A stretch of 26,005 nucleotides of DNA from JAUVUV01 sp964548275 (GTDB taxonomy: Bacteria > Gemmatimonadota > Glassbacteria > GWA2-58-10). A program made the translations under genes and the position numbers. Within the stretch, counting starts at the first letter, position 1, and the number at the start of each line of letters is the position of its first letter. The stretch is taken from assembly GCA_964548275.1 (NCBI GenBank), contig CAZJQI010000060.1:1-26005 (forward strand), read 5' to 3'. Of the stretch, positions 1-8,284 are shown piece after piece. Under the pieces are notes generated by a model. It searched no databases. It worked only from the letters and a program-made list of their open reading frames with translations, and was not told where the DNA came from.

Positions 1-210
1 AAATTACCTGGCCTTTACACGCTCCTATGGAGTTTCTCGAACATGCGGCCCTGATGAGGCGGCCTGCGGCCGCCAGAAAACCAAGCACCTCAAGGAAAAT
101 AAAGATATTCCTTCCATCAATCTCTTTTGCATTAACTCTCTGGAACTGTCTCAATTAAGACCAACTCATAATTCATAAACCATTTTTACCGGACACTATT
201 GATATAATAA
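1..210. other. Window edge, no supported gene
   Basis: Two plus-strand frames stay open for about 50 codons from the window edge (stops near 158 and 175). Either could be the tail of a gene that begins outside the window, but neither has a recognisable motif and they exclude each other. The second half is AT-rich and looks intergenic. No function is assigned. Confidence 0.3.
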
Positions 211-251
211 CAAAAAAAAGGGGAGTCCACTTTGTGTGCGGGCTCCCCTTT
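211..251 (-). terminator. Rho-independent terminator of gnd
   Basis: Positions 217-228 pair with 240-251 as a 12-bp stem (one G-U pair) around an 11-nt loop. Read on the minus strand the stem is followed by a run of eight Ts (212-219 on the plus strand are As). It lies 36 bp past the gnd stop codon, so it should end that transcript. Confidence 0.85.
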
Positions 252-286
252 ACAGGTTATCCGAATTGCCGTTCAGTCTGTCGCCG

Positions 287-1699
287 TTATTCCTCCATCC
301 ACTCGGTGTGGAAGATACCCGGCTTGTCGACACGCTCGTAGGTGTGGGCGCCGAAATAGTCGCGCTGGGCCTGGATCAGGTTCGCCGGCAGGCGCTCGCT
401 GCGGTAGGCGTCGTAATAGGCCAGCGAGGCGCTGAAACCGAGAGTGGGCACGCCGTTTTCCACAGCGGTTTTCACCACGTAGCGCCAGGCATCCAGGCGG
501 CTTTCCACTTCTGAGCGGAAGAAATCGTCCACCAGAAGGTTGGGCAGGTCGGGATCGCGCTTGAAAGCCTCGGTGATCAGGTCCAGGAAGCTGGCTCGGA
601 TGATACAGCCGCCGCGCCAGATACAGGCGCATTCCTTGAGATCCAGGTTGTACTCGTATTCCCGGCTGGCCGCCCGCAACAGGGCCATGCCCTGGGCGTA
701 GGAGCAGATCTTGCTTGCATAAAGCGCCTGGCGCACGGCATCGATCAGCTTGTCCGGGTCGCCGCTGAAACTCAACTTTGGCCCGGAGAGGATTTTCGAA
801 GCTGCGATTCGCTCCTCCTTGTAGGCGCTGATAATCCTGCCCTCCACTGCGGAGTTGATCGTAGGGATCGGGCTTCCCAGGTCCAGTGCATTCTGGCTGG
901 TCCACTTGCCGGTGCCTTTCTGGCCAGCCTTGTCGAGAATCACGTCCACCAAGGGCTTGCCAGTATCCGGATCGATTTTCTTGAAGATGTGGGAAGTGAT
1001 CTCGATCAGATAGCTGGAGAGCTCGCCTTTGTTCCACTCGGTGAAAATCTCGCCCAGCCTGGCGGCATCAAGGCCCATCACCCTTTTCATCACATCATAG
1101 GATTCGCTGATCAGCTGCATGTCGCCGTACTCGATACCGTTGTGCACCATTTTCACGTAATGCCCCGCACCGCGCGGGCCGAGATAGGTTACGCAAGGCT
1201 CGCCATTGACTTTGGCCGAGATCTTGGTCAGCATTTCGGAGATCTCGTCATAGGCGTCGCGCGGACCACCTGGCATGATACTCGGTCCCCAGAGCGCACC
1301 GTATTCGCCACCGGAAACACCGGTTCCGATAAAGCGTAAACCCTCCTGGGGCAGCTGTCGGCTCCTGCGCTCGGTGTCCGGAAAATGGCTGTTGCCTCCG
1401 TCGATCAGGATGTCACCCTGATCCAGGTGCGGCTTGATCTGTTCGATCATGGCATCCACCGCCTCACCGGCCTTGACCATGATAATGATTTTCCGCGGCG
1501 GCTCCAGACTGGCTGCGAAATTTTCCATGGTGTAGCAAGGCTTTATATTCTTGCCCTTGGCCCGTGTCTCGGCAAACCTTTTGGTTTTTTCAGTGGTCCG
1601 GTTGAACACGGCCATGGAATAACCGTTGCGTTCGATATTGAGCACAAGGTTTTGGCCCATCACAGCCAGCCCGATAAGGCCGAATTGTGCTTTGTCCAT
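287..1699 (-). CDS. gnd: 6-phosphogluconate dehydrogenase, decarboxylating
   Basis: This enzyme of the oxidative pentose phosphate pathway converts 6-phosphogluconate to ribulose 5-phosphate, CO2 and NADPH in the cytoplasm. The 470-aa product matches the long, dimeric (E. coli-type) form. The N-terminal Rossmann motif is GLAVMGQNL, followed by NRT (NADP phosphate recognition), DGGNS, the substrate loop GTGVSGGEYGA, the catalytic lysine/asparagine in KMVHNGIEYGD, and DKAGQKGTGKWT in the helical domain. I chose the ATG at 1699, which has GGGAG seven bases upstream and starts right at the Rossmann fold. A longer reading from 1720 adds only seven residues. It is a single-gene unit with its own terminator. 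A KDPG-type aldolase at 7372 also concerns gluconate-derived phosphates but is not linked in an operon. Confidence 0.97.
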   Translation of the reverse strand: MDKAQFGLIGLAVMGQNLVLNIERNGYSMAVFNRTTEKTKRFAETRAKGKNIKPCYTMENFAASLEPPRKIIIMVKAGEAVDAMIEQIKPHLDQGDILIDGGNSHFPDTERRSRQLPQEGLRFIGTGVSGGEYGALWGPSIMPGGPRDAYDEISEMLTKISAKVNGEPCVTYLGPRGAGHYVKMVHNGIEYGDMQLISESYDVMKRVMGLDAARLGEIFTEWNKGELSSYLIEITSHIFKKIDPDTGKPLVDVILDKAGQKGTGKWTSQNALDLGSPIPTINSAVEGRIISAYKEERIAASKILSGPKLSFSGDPDKLIDAVRQALYASKICSYAQGMALLRAASREYEYNLDLKECACIWRGGCIIRASFLDLITEAFKRDPDLPNLLVDDFFRSEVESRLDAWRYVVKTAVENGVPTLGFSASLAYYDAYRSERLPANLIQAQRDYFGAHTYERVDKPGIFHTEWMEE

Positions 1700-1867
1700 T
1701 ATTTTACTCCCATACAACAATCAGGTGGTAAGAGGTGAAGAAACTTTTTTCTCCCCTTTTTGAGAAAGACTGATAAATTAAGGGGCTATAATATAAGGAG
1801 GAAGGCATTTTTTTTCAAGCGAATATAAAACGAAAGAGACTGTAAGCATTCGAAAGGATATTTAACG

Positions 1868-3022
1868 TTGATTATTGTGGCTGATGAAAATATGCCGTTC
1901 GCCAGGGAGGCTTTCTCGACTCTCGGCGAGGTGCGCCTGGTTCCCGGAAGGCAGATTGCACCCGAAGTTTTGGCCGACTGCGATATTCTGGCTGTGCGCT
2001 CGGTAACCCGGGTCGGTGAAGACCTGCTGGCTGGCAGTCCTGTGCGCTTTGTCGGTACAGCGACTATCGGCGCCGACCACGTGGACACAGCCTACCTCGA
2101 ACGTGCTGGAATCGGGTTTTCCTCGGCACCGGGATGCAACGCGGTTTCCGTGGCCGAGTATGTGATCGCCGCCCTGTTCGAACTGGCGGCAAGGAAAAAT
2201 TTCCACTTGCGCGAGAAAGGGCTCGGGATTATCGGGGTGGGCAATGTGGGAAGCCGGGTAGAATCACGGGCAAGGGCACTGGGAATGAAAGTAATCCTGA
2301 ACGATCCCCCGTTGCGCGACAAAACCGGCGACCCGAAATACCGCGACCTGGACGAGGCGCTGGAGGCGGATATTGTCACCCTTCATGCGCCGCTCGAGAA
2401 AGGCACCCGCTACCCTACTTACCACATGGTTGATACGAAATTTATCGAACGTCTCGAGCCGGGCGCGATCCTGATCAACACCAGCCGCGGCGCGGTCGTG
2501 GATTCGAATGCGCTGGCCGAGGGACTCGACTCAGGCCGGATAGGTGCGGCTGTGCTCGATGTCTGGGAGGGCGAACCTGATATCTCGATAGATCTGATAG
2601 GGAAAGCCGGGATCGCGACGCCTCATATCGCGGGATATTCTTATGACGGCAAGGCACGGGGCACACGGATGATCTACGAGGCGGCCTGCCGGTATTTCGG
2701 ACGGGAACCGGAATGGGACCCGAAAGCATTTTTACCTCCGCCAGATAGAGAACGGCTGAAGCTTGAGGGTAAGCTCTCTCTTGCGGAGGAGCTTATAGGA
2801 AAGCTATTAGCAGAAAGCTATGATATTATTAGCGATGACAGGGCCTTACGTAAAATTGTCGAGATCGCTCCGACAGAGCGCGGCGCCTGTTTCGACCGCC
2901 TGCGCAGGGAATATCCTGTCCGGCGCGAGTGGGCCAGCCGCATTGTCGAGCTTTCGGGGGAGCTGGTGGAGCTGAAACCGGTGTTCGAGGAGCTGGGATT
3001 CAGGGTGGAAACAGCACTTTGA
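1868..3022 (+). CDS. pdxB: Erythronate-4-phosphate dehydrogenase
   Basis: PdxB oxidises 4-phospho-erythronate to 2-oxo-3-hydroxy-4-phosphobutanoate, the second step of the DXP-dependent route to pyridoxal 5'-phosphate. The 384-aa product has the D-isomer-specific 2-hydroxyacid dehydrogenase layout. The nucleotide motif GIIGVGNVGS lies near residues 119-128, and the catalytic triad is R207 (NTSRG), E236 (WEGEP) and H253 (TPHIAG), almost the same numbering as E. coli PdxB. The C-terminal ~90 residues (ELIGKLL onward) fit the PdxB-specific dimerisation domain and separate it from SerA or glyoxylate reductase. The start is TTG, with AAAGGA about 10 bases upstream. It is monocistronic or loosely followed by the transporter 80 bp downstream. 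PdxB has a patchy distribution outside gammaproteobacteria and Bacteroidetes. Confidence 0.93.
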   Translation: MIIVADENMPFAREAFSTLGEVRLVPGRQIAPEVLADCDILAVRSVTRVGEDLLAGSPVRFVGTATIGADHVDTAYLERAGIGFSSAPGCNAVSVAEYVIAALFELAARKNFHLREKGLGIIGVGNVGSRVESRARALGMKVILNDPPLRDKTGDPKYRDLDEALEADIVTLHAPLEKGTRYPTYHMVDTKFIERLEPGAILINTSRGAVVDSNALAEGLDSGRIGAAVLDVWEGEPDISIDLIGKAGIATPHIAGYSYDGKARGTRMIYEAACRYFGREPEWDPKAFLPPPDRERLKLEGKLSLAEELIGKLLAESYDIISDDRALRKIVEIAPTERGACFDRLRREYPVRREWASRIVELSGELVELKPVFEELGFRVETAL

Positions 3023-3023
3023 G

Positions 3024-3044
3024 GAAGCCACACAGCGGCTTTTA
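3024..3044 (+). terminator. Weak hairpin after pdxB
   Basis: AAGCC at 3025-3029 can pair with GGCTT at 3037-3041 across a 7-nt loop, followed by two more Ts. It sits two bases past the pdxB stop codon. The short stem and short T run make it a weak or partial terminator at best. Confidence 0.3.
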
Positions 3045-3102
3045 CCGGGTAATCTTTGTCTTGTAATGATATATCCATAATTAGAGCGGGAGAAAGTGAT
3101 CA

Positions 3103-4509
3103 ATGGAAAAGGTGGCAGGCCCGGTAAAAGCTCCGCCGCACGGAATGGCGATTTTTGCACTGGTAGGCCCCGGACTGGTCTGGGCGGGAGAGTATATCGG
3201 CTCGGGCGAGGTAATTCTATGCACCCGTCTTGGTGCGATAATGGGCGTGGCGATACTCTGGGTACCTGTTATGGCGATATTTCTGAAATACGTGATCGGC
3301 ATGGCCGGGGCCCGCTATACGGTTTGCACCGGCGAGGGCATGATCGACATGTTCGGCCGGATGCCAGGGCCGAAAAACTGGGCGGTCTGGATCGTGCTTT
3401 TCGGCCAGTTTTCTGCAGGGGCGGTATCTATCGGGGGGCTTGCCATAGCGGCGGCGGCATTCATCCATTCGCTCATTCCTGTGAACCAGGTGGTTCTGGG
3501 CTGGATCGTTTCGATTTTCTGTGTGAGTGTTGTCTGGTCAGGAAGTTTCGCCCCGTTGAGATATATCGCCTCTTCCCTGGTGCTGGTGATGGTGGTCGGG
3601 GTGATCTACGTGGCTGTTCGGGTTGCTCCGGGGTTTGAGCAACTGTTTCTGGGCTTGTTAGGCTTCAGGATTCCCGAAATACCTGCCTGGGCAATCGAAT
3701 CCGGGGCTGCCGGAACCAATGTCTGGGCCGAGATCCTGCCTGTGCTGGGCTGGGCCGCCGGTGGGTTCGCCAGCCAGGTCTGGTATTCCTACTGGGTCCT
3801 CGAATCCGGTTTCGGACAGGCGAGTCTGGGCGGATTCGGCAAAAGGGCGGATCTGAAATCTCTCCGGGAAATGACTGCTGTAACAGCAGAGAAACTAAAA
3901 GGGTGGTGCCGCGTGGTCTATGCCGACGCCACTACAGCGCTTGTTGTCGGCACACTGGTTACAGTATGTTTCATGATTGCCGGGGTGGGCGTTCTGGGCA
4001 GGATGCAGCTTGCGCCAAACGGACCGCAGGTGGCGATCCAGTTGAGCGAACTTTTCGCACGTTTCTGGGGCAAGGGTGGAGCGATCCTGTTCCTGATCGC
4101 CGGCAGCGCGGCAATGGTCAGTACAAATCTCTGCCAGTTCGCAGGCTGGCCCCGTATCATGGCCGATTGCCTGCGAGTGCTTTTCCCCTCCTCAGAGCAG
4201 AGGCTTGAGCCGCAAAAGGTGCGCCGAATCTTCGTGCTGATCTTTCTGGTCAGCAACATGCTGATTATCAACACGTTCGGTTTCAATCCGGTGGGGCTTA
4301 TAAAAGTGGGGGCGATACTCGACGGCCTGCTGCTCACCCCCCTTCAGGCGGTAATTATCATCGTGGCGCTTTACACGGTGTTGCCCCGCCTTTTAAGCCG
4401 AGAGGCGGGGAAAATTCTCAAGCCGAGCCTGCTTTTCGCTCTGGGCCTGGCCGTTTCGGCAATCGTATTCGGATATTTCGCCCTGGTGAAAATACCCTCG
4501 ATGCTTTGA
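3103..4509 (+). CDS. Nramp-like integral membrane metal transporter
   Basis: This 468-aa protein is very hydrophobic, with about 11 membrane helices, and has the general order of the Nramp/SLC11 family, whose members import Mn2+, Fe2+ or related ions with protons. Helix 1 carries VGPGLVWAGEYIGSGE (residues 21-36), aligning with the DPGN region of true Nramp proteins. The metal-binding Asp is Gly here and the Asn is absent. The helix-6 region reads GWAAGGFASQVWYSYW in place of the usual Met-Pro-His signature. It therefore belongs to a divergent Nramp-like branch whose substrate is unknown. The ATG at 3103 has GGGAGAAAG upstream. No metal-responsive riboswitch was seen in front of it. The 166 bp after its stop codon hold nothing recognisable. 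Confidence 0.8.
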   Translation: MEKVAGPVKAPPHGMAIFALVGPGLVWAGEYIGSGEVILCTRLGAIMGVAILWVPVMAIFLKYVIGMAGARYTVCTGEGMIDMFGRMPGPKNWAVWIVLFGQFSAGAVSIGGLAIAAAAFIHSLIPVNQVVLGWIVSIFCVSVVWSGSFAPLRYIASSLVLVMVVGVIYVAVRVAPGFEQLFLGLLGFRIPEIPAWAIESGAAGTNVWAEILPVLGWAAGGFASQVWYSYWVLESGFGQASLGGFGKRADLKSLREMTAVTAEKLKGWCRVVYADATTALVVGTLVTVCFMIAGVGVLGRMQLAPNGPQVAIQLSELFARFWGKGGAILFLIAGSAAMVSTNLCQFAGWPRIMADCLRVLFPSSEQRLEPQKVRRIFVLIFLVSNMLIINTFGFNPVGLIKVGAILDGLLLTPLQAVIIIVALYTVLPRLLSREAGKILKPSLLFALGLAVSAIVFGYFALVKIPSML

Positions 4510-4675
4510 GCCGGGAAGTTGGGAAATGAACGGAGCAGAATCCAAATTATAAGGGATTCTTAGTATCCCCTGGACACTTCTTGAGCTGTTCAGCAAACGC
4601 GGCAGAGATGGTCGAAAGAAAATCGGAGAGGGGAAAAAGAGTCAATAAAGCGCTGTTTCCGTGAAAGCTCCCGTA

Positions 4676-5194
4676 TCAGTACTCGATTCCCTTTCTGGCC
4701 GGAGTATCCTGGGGGAATTTGACCGCTTTGATCTCGGAGACTATGTCGCAGGCCTCAATCAGCCCCTTAGTCGCATTTCGTCCGGTGATCACCAGGTGGA
4801 GCCCGGGCGGGCGCCTGGCTATCAGCTTGAGCACCTCCTGCTCGGTTATTATCTCATAGCGGATCAGGTAGGTCAGTTCATCAAGGATCACCAGGTCGTA
4901 CTTGCCGCTTATTATCTCCTGGCAAGCGAACTGGAAAGCCTCGCGGCCCGCCTTGATATGCTCGGCAGGCTGTTCCTCCCAGGTAAACCCTTTCCCCAGA
5001 GACCGGAAAAGGAGCTGGTCGGTGAACTTTTTCGCCAGTTTTTTCTCACCTGTGGGCCATTCGCCCTTGATAAATTGAAGAAAGCAGACTTTCCAGCCCT
5101 GTCCCAGGGCGCGGAAAGCCTGCCCCAGCGCCGAGGTGGTTTTGCCTTTGCCGTTCCCGGTGATCAGGATTACCACCCCTTTTCCCTCTGTCAT
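4676..5194 (-). CDS. cobO: Corrinoid adenosyltransferase (CobO/BtuR type)
   Basis: The enzyme transfers the adenosyl group of ATP to the reduced cobalt of cob(I)yrinate diamide/cobalamin, giving adenosylcobalamin. The 172-aa product has the family's modified P-loop GNGKGKTT at residues 13-20, the segment FLQFIKGEW, the Walker-B-like DLVILDELTYL, and a C-terminal LVITGRNA followed by EIKAVK. Its length fits the CobO/BtuR family, which is unrelated to PduO or EutT. The start is the ATG at 5194, where GAGGAGGAAGAG sits immediately upstream. A longer reading from 5230 would bury this ribosome-binding site inside the gene. There are no other cobalamin synthesis genes in the window, so it may serve corrinoid salvage. 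Confidence 0.93.
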   Translation of the reverse strand: MTEGKGVVILITGNGKGKTTSALGQAFRALGQGWKVCFLQFIKGEWPTGEKKLAKKFTDQLLFRSLGKGFTWEEQPAEHIKAGREAFQFACQEIISGKYDLVILDELTYLIRYEIITEQEVLKLIARRPPGLHLVITGRNATKGLIEACDIVSEIKAVKFPQDTPARKGIEY

Positions 5195-5343
5195 CTCTTC
5201 CTCCTCAGCCCTATATGAAATGGATCGCACTCCAAAATGGGGGGATAAAAAAGTTTAATACGCCAGGGATAAATTATCAATATGGAGGTGAAAAATTGCG
5301 GGATTAAAAATAAGGATCGGAGAAAAGGCTCCGACGGTAGAAT

Positions 5344-5378
5344 AAAAAGGCCCAGTATATAGTCAATCCCGGGCCTTT
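5344..5378 (-). terminator. Rho-independent terminator of ferredoxin gene
   Basis: AAAGGCCC at 5346-5353 pairs with GGGCCTTT at 5371-5378, with a 17-nt loop. On the minus strand the stem ends in a T-rich run (TTTTTATT). It lies 15 bp past the ferredoxin stop codon and insulates cobO from it. Confidence 0.75.
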
Positions 5379-5393
5379 ATAAATTGTGATTGG

Positions 5394-5579
5394 TTATTCT
5401 AGGGTGATAGCTTCAACCGGGCAGCTTTCCACAGCTTCCCGGGCTGTATCCTCAGCATCCGCAGGAACTTCATCTACAATGACTGTTGCAAATTCGCCTT
5501 CCAGATCGAAAACCTCAGGGCAGACATCGACACAGAGTCCGCAGCCAGTGCAAAGATCGGGATCTACAGCCGCTTTCAT
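5394..5579 (-). CDS. Single-cluster [4Fe-4S] ferredoxin
   Basis: A 61-aa acidic electron carrier. Cysteines C10, C13 and C16 in CTGCGLC plus C53 in SCPVEA form the expected ligands of one [4Fe-4S] cluster. C20 stands where the second-cluster cysteine of clostridial ferredoxins lies, but the second CxxCxxC is missing, as in Thermotoga and Desulfovibrio single-cluster ferredoxins. It acts in the cytoplasm. Its redox partners cannot be told from this window. A strong AGGAGG at 5587-5592 lies seven bases before the ATG, and a terminator follows, so it is monocistronic and probably well expressed. Confidence 0.93.
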   Translation of the reverse strand: MKAAVDPDLCTGCGLCVDVCPEVFDLEGEFATVIVDEVPADAEDTAREAVESCPVEAITLE

Positions 5580-5592
5580 GAAAAACCTCCTG

Positions 5593-5996
5593 AATTAAAA
5601 GCCGATAGAATTAACATACATCAATTAAGCTGAAATAGATAAAATTAACGAAGGGAATAATAATAAAAAGGGAAAAAAAATGCGAGAAATTTGTCGATTT
5701 TGCTCTAACCCGTAAAATGGCGGCTACAGGCTGGGGCGTTTGGTATGTGACGTTTAAGACTTTTGGATGGAAAAAGATGGAAATTTGAGTATTTCAGAGC
5801 CTGTGAGTAGATATTTGCTTTCCTCTCAAATGGTTTTAAGGATTTCAGTTGAAGGTGTATTTCATCCGGGAGGGAAATTGAATGGGGGAGGTGAAAAAGA
5901 TTCTCCTTTAAGCGTTGCTCTTGCTCTGTTTGGATAATATTATTATGCACCTGCAAAAATTATCCTGTGTGGGGCGAGAAGACAGGAAGGACAATT
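5593..5996. other. AT-rich intergenic region
   Basis: About 400 bp between the divergent ferredoxin and amidohydrolase genes. It should hold promoters for both, but no clear -35/-10 pair stood out. A minus-strand ORF of 83 codons (5705-5956) is open but has no ribosome-binding site or recognisable motif and was not called as a gene. Confidence 0.5.
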
Positions 5997-7199
5997 ATGG
6001 ATACCGCATACATTCGGGAAGAATGCCGGAAGATGAACGAGCAACTGGTGGCTTGGCGGCGCCATTTCCACCGGATACCGGAGATCGGGATCGACCTGCC
6101 GGAGACCGTGGCTGCTGTGCGCGGGTTCCTTCAGAAACTGGGCGTGGAATTACAGCCGGGTTATCAGGGGATCGGTGTACTGGGGCTGGTGCGGGGAGAG
6201 AGCGGCCAGGGGGGGACAGTTGGCATTCGCGCAGACATGGACGCTCTGGAGATCGAGGAGGAACCCGGCCGCGAATACGGTTCAGCTTATCCGGGAAGGA
6301 TGCATGCCTGCGGCCACGATGCGCATACGGCCATGGCGCTGGGAGCGGCGAGTTTTCTTGCAAAGCACAGAAGAGAATTCAGCGGCACGGTCAAGCTGAT
6401 TTTCCAGCCGGGCGAGGAACGGATGGATGGAGCCAGGCACATGCTCGAGGCCGGGGCTTTGGATAACCCGAGCGTTGACATGCTTCTGGGCCTTCATATC
6501 GGCGGGCTCTGGGAGGAGTTGAAATCAGGCCAGCTAGGGGTCTCCCACCAGCCGGTAATGGCAGCGGCCGATTCGTTCAATTTTATCATCCAGGCCCCCG
6601 GGGCGCACGGAGCCGCTCCCCACAGGAGCCCGGACCCTGTGCTGGCCACCGCATCCGTGATCACTCAGCTTCACACTCTGGTGAGCCGGGAAATCGACCC
6701 GGTGGACACGGCGGTAATCACAGTGGGGCAGATCAGCGGCGGCCAGGCGCGGAATATTATTCCCACAGAGGTAAGTGCGAAAGGCACCGTGCGCACGCTT
6801 AACGAGAAAGTGCGCAGTTATCTGGAGAAGAGGATCGGCGAGGTGGTAGCGCACACAGCGGAGAGTTTCCGCTGCAGGCACGAGTACGTTTTCTACAGGG
6901 AAGCAGCGCCTGTGCAGAGCGATCCGGAGATTGCGGAGCTGGTAGCCGGTTGCGCACGGGATTTGCTGGGCGAGGATCGGGTGAAACAGATTCTGCGGCC
7001 GTCCATGGCAGGCGATGATGTCTCGCTGTTTCTGGAAAGGGTTCCGGGGTGTTTTTTCGCACTTGGCGCCTCCAACCCCGCCAAAGGGATACACAGCGTG
7101 CACCACAGTCCGGTGTTCGATATCGACGAATCAGTGCTCTGGCAGGGTACGGCGGTTTTCTGCCTGGCTGCATTGCGCTGGCTCCAAAATGCGGAATAA
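5997..7199 (+). CDS. M20D-family metal-dependent amidohydrolase
   Basis: The 400-aa product belongs to the hippurate hydrolase / N-acetyl-diaminopimelate deacetylase / IAA-amino-acid hydrolase group (peptidase family M20D), which cleaves N-acyl amino acids using two metal ions. Motifs are RADMDALE (78-85), the metal ligands C105 and H107 in MHACGHD, the FQPGEE glutamates E140/E141, and the C-terminal metal histidine in HHSPVFDIDE. The usual MG-E-DF near the C-terminus reads MAGDDVS. There is no signal peptide, so it is cytoplasmic. The ATG at 5997 has AGGAAGG eight bases upstream, while an in-frame GTG at 5967 lacks one. The acyl-amino-acid substrate cannot be predicted. It seems to be a single-gene unit. 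Confidence 0.93.
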   Translation: MDTAYIREECRKMNEQLVAWRRHFHRIPEIGIDLPETVAAVRGFLQKLGVELQPGYQGIGVLGLVRGESGQGGTVGIRADMDALEIEEEPGREYGSAYPGRMHACGHDAHTAMALGAASFLAKHRREFSGTVKLIFQPGEERMDGARHMLEAGALDNPSVDMLLGLHIGGLWEELKSGQLGVSHQPVMAAADSFNFIIQAPGAHGAAPHRSPDPVLATASVITQLHTLVSREIDPVDTAVITVGQISGGQARNIIPTEVSAKGTVRTLNEKVRSYLEKRIGEVVAHTAESFRCRHEYVFYREAAPVQSDPEIAELVAGCARDLLGEDRVKQILRPSMAGDDVSLFLERVPGCFFALGASNPAKGIHSVHHSPVFDIDESVLWQGTAVFCLAALRWLQNAE

Positions 7200-7371
7200 T
7201 TTCAACTGCTGGGAGCCCTTCGCGCCAAGCCTGCCGAAAAATTCCCCGGAACGATTCGAGAGGAAAGGGTAGCCTTCCCGGTCAGATCGTATTAAATTTT
7301 ACAAGTGTCTATTTTTTATAAAGTTATCCTCACTGTTCAATTTTTCAATACTAAAAGGAAGGAATGTATCA

Positions 7372-8049
7372 ATGGCACGGTTCAAACGTTTGGATGTGTT
7401 GAACAGCATGGTGGAAGTCGGTGTGATACCGGTTTTTTACAACGGTGATCTGGAGGTTGCCCGCGAAATAGTGCGCGCCTGCCGCAAGGGCGGAGCAAAG
7501 TGTATCGAATTCACCAACCGCGGCGACCACGCTTTCGAGATATTTTCCGCCCTGGAGAGTGAAATGGCCAGGGAAGACCCCGGGGCTATCCTTGGTGTGG
7601 GCTCTGTGATCGATCCCGGCACGGCATCAATATATATCAATGCCGGTGCCAGTTTCGTGGTAGGCCCGGTATTCAATCCCGAGGTGGCCAGGGTATGCAA
7701 TCGCCGAAAGATCGCCTACAGCCCGGGCTGCGGCTCGGTATCTGAAATCAGTGCCGCTGAGGAGATGGGATGTGAGATTATCAAGATTTTCCCTGGAGGC
7801 CAGGTCGGCGGGCCGGCTTTTGTCAAGGCTGTCAGGGGGCCGATGCCCTGGACCAGTATCATGCCCACCGGCGGGGTGGATGTCACCGAGGAAAGCGTGG
7901 GCGCATGGATCGGGGCAGGGTGTGTCTGCCTGGGCATGGGCAGCAAGCTGATCACAAAGGAACTGGTGGCAGCCCGTGACTGGAATGAAATCGCCGAGAA
8001 CGTTGCCCGGACCATAGAGTTGATCAAAAAGGTGCGGGAAGGTAAGTAG
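7372..8049 (+). CDS. eda: KDPG/KHG-type aldolase
   Basis: A class I aldolase of the Eda family, cleaving 2-keto-3-deoxy-6-phosphogluconate (or 4-hydroxy-2-oxoglutarate) to pyruvate and an aldehyde. The 225-aa protein shows the beta-alpha barrel hallmarks: IPVFYNGD near the N-terminus, E46/T48/R50 in IEFTNRG, GVGSV at 75-79, the Schiff-base lysine K138 in IIKIFPGG, and the phosphate loop PTGGVD. The sequence IFPGG in place of the E. coli FFPA region resembles the larger Bacteroidetes-type members. The RBS AAGGAAGGA lies upstream of ATG 7372. It precedes the carbamoyltransferase cassette by 58 bp on the same strand, so co-transcription is possible. No Edd dehydratase or KDG kinase is present nearby. 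Confidence 0.9.
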   Translation: MARFKRLDVLNSMVEVGVIPVFYNGDLEVAREIVRACRKGGAKCIEFTNRGDHAFEIFSALESEMAREDPGAILGVGSVIDPGTASIYINAGASFVVGPVFNPEVARVCNRRKIAYSPGCGSVSEISAAEEMGCEIIKIFPGGQVGGPAFVKAVRGPMPWTSIMPTGGVDVTEESVGAWIGAGCVCLGMGSKLITKELVAARDWNEIAENVARTIELIKKVREGK

Positions 8050-8107
8050 TTATGGTGACTAAGGAATGAAGACAATCTATCCATAAACTTTCGGGGGAGT
8101 GATCCTG

Positions 8108-8266
8108 ATGTCCAAATTGAGCCTGTTGGCTGAATTGTGGGAATTTTTAAGGTACAATAAGAAATGGTGGCTCACGCCGATAATCTTTTTTTTACTTCTG
8201 CTTAGCCTGCTGATCGTATTTACCGAGGGTGCTGCACTTTCGCCTTTCATTTACACTTTGTTTTAA
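8108..8266 (+). CDS. DUF5989-type small membrane protein
   Basis: A 52-aa single-pass membrane peptide. After a short amphipathic N-terminus (LAELWEFLRYNKKWW) comes a helix of about 18 hydrophobic residues and the tail FTEGAALSPFIYTLF. This pattern matches the DUF5989 family of ~50-residue proteins that sit next to carbamoyltransferase and SxtJ genes. GGGGGAG lies about 9 bases before the ATG. It ends 18 bp before the carbamoyltransferase start, supporting one operon. Its function is unknown; a membrane anchor or adaptor for its two neighbours is inferred from conserved neighbourhood only. Confidence 0.85.
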   Translation: MSKLSLLAELWEFLRYNKKWWLTPIIFFLLLLSLLIVFTEGAALSPFIYTLF

Positions 8267-8284
8267 GACCGAGGCTAATCAAAG

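Noticed and set aside
273..1037. Long 254-codon minus-strand ORF overlapping gnd in another frame
   Set aside because: It lies wholly inside gnd, shows no family motif and is a by-product of GC-rich codons.
1760..1792. Promoter for pdxB (TATAAT at 1787-1792)
   Set aside because: The only -35-like hexamer (TTGAGA) is 21 bases away, too far for a confident call.
5705..5956. 83-codon minus-strand ORF in the ferredoxin/amidohydrolase gap
   Set aside because: No ribosome-binding site, no recognisable motif and AT-rich non-coding-like composition; could be a remnant but not supportable.
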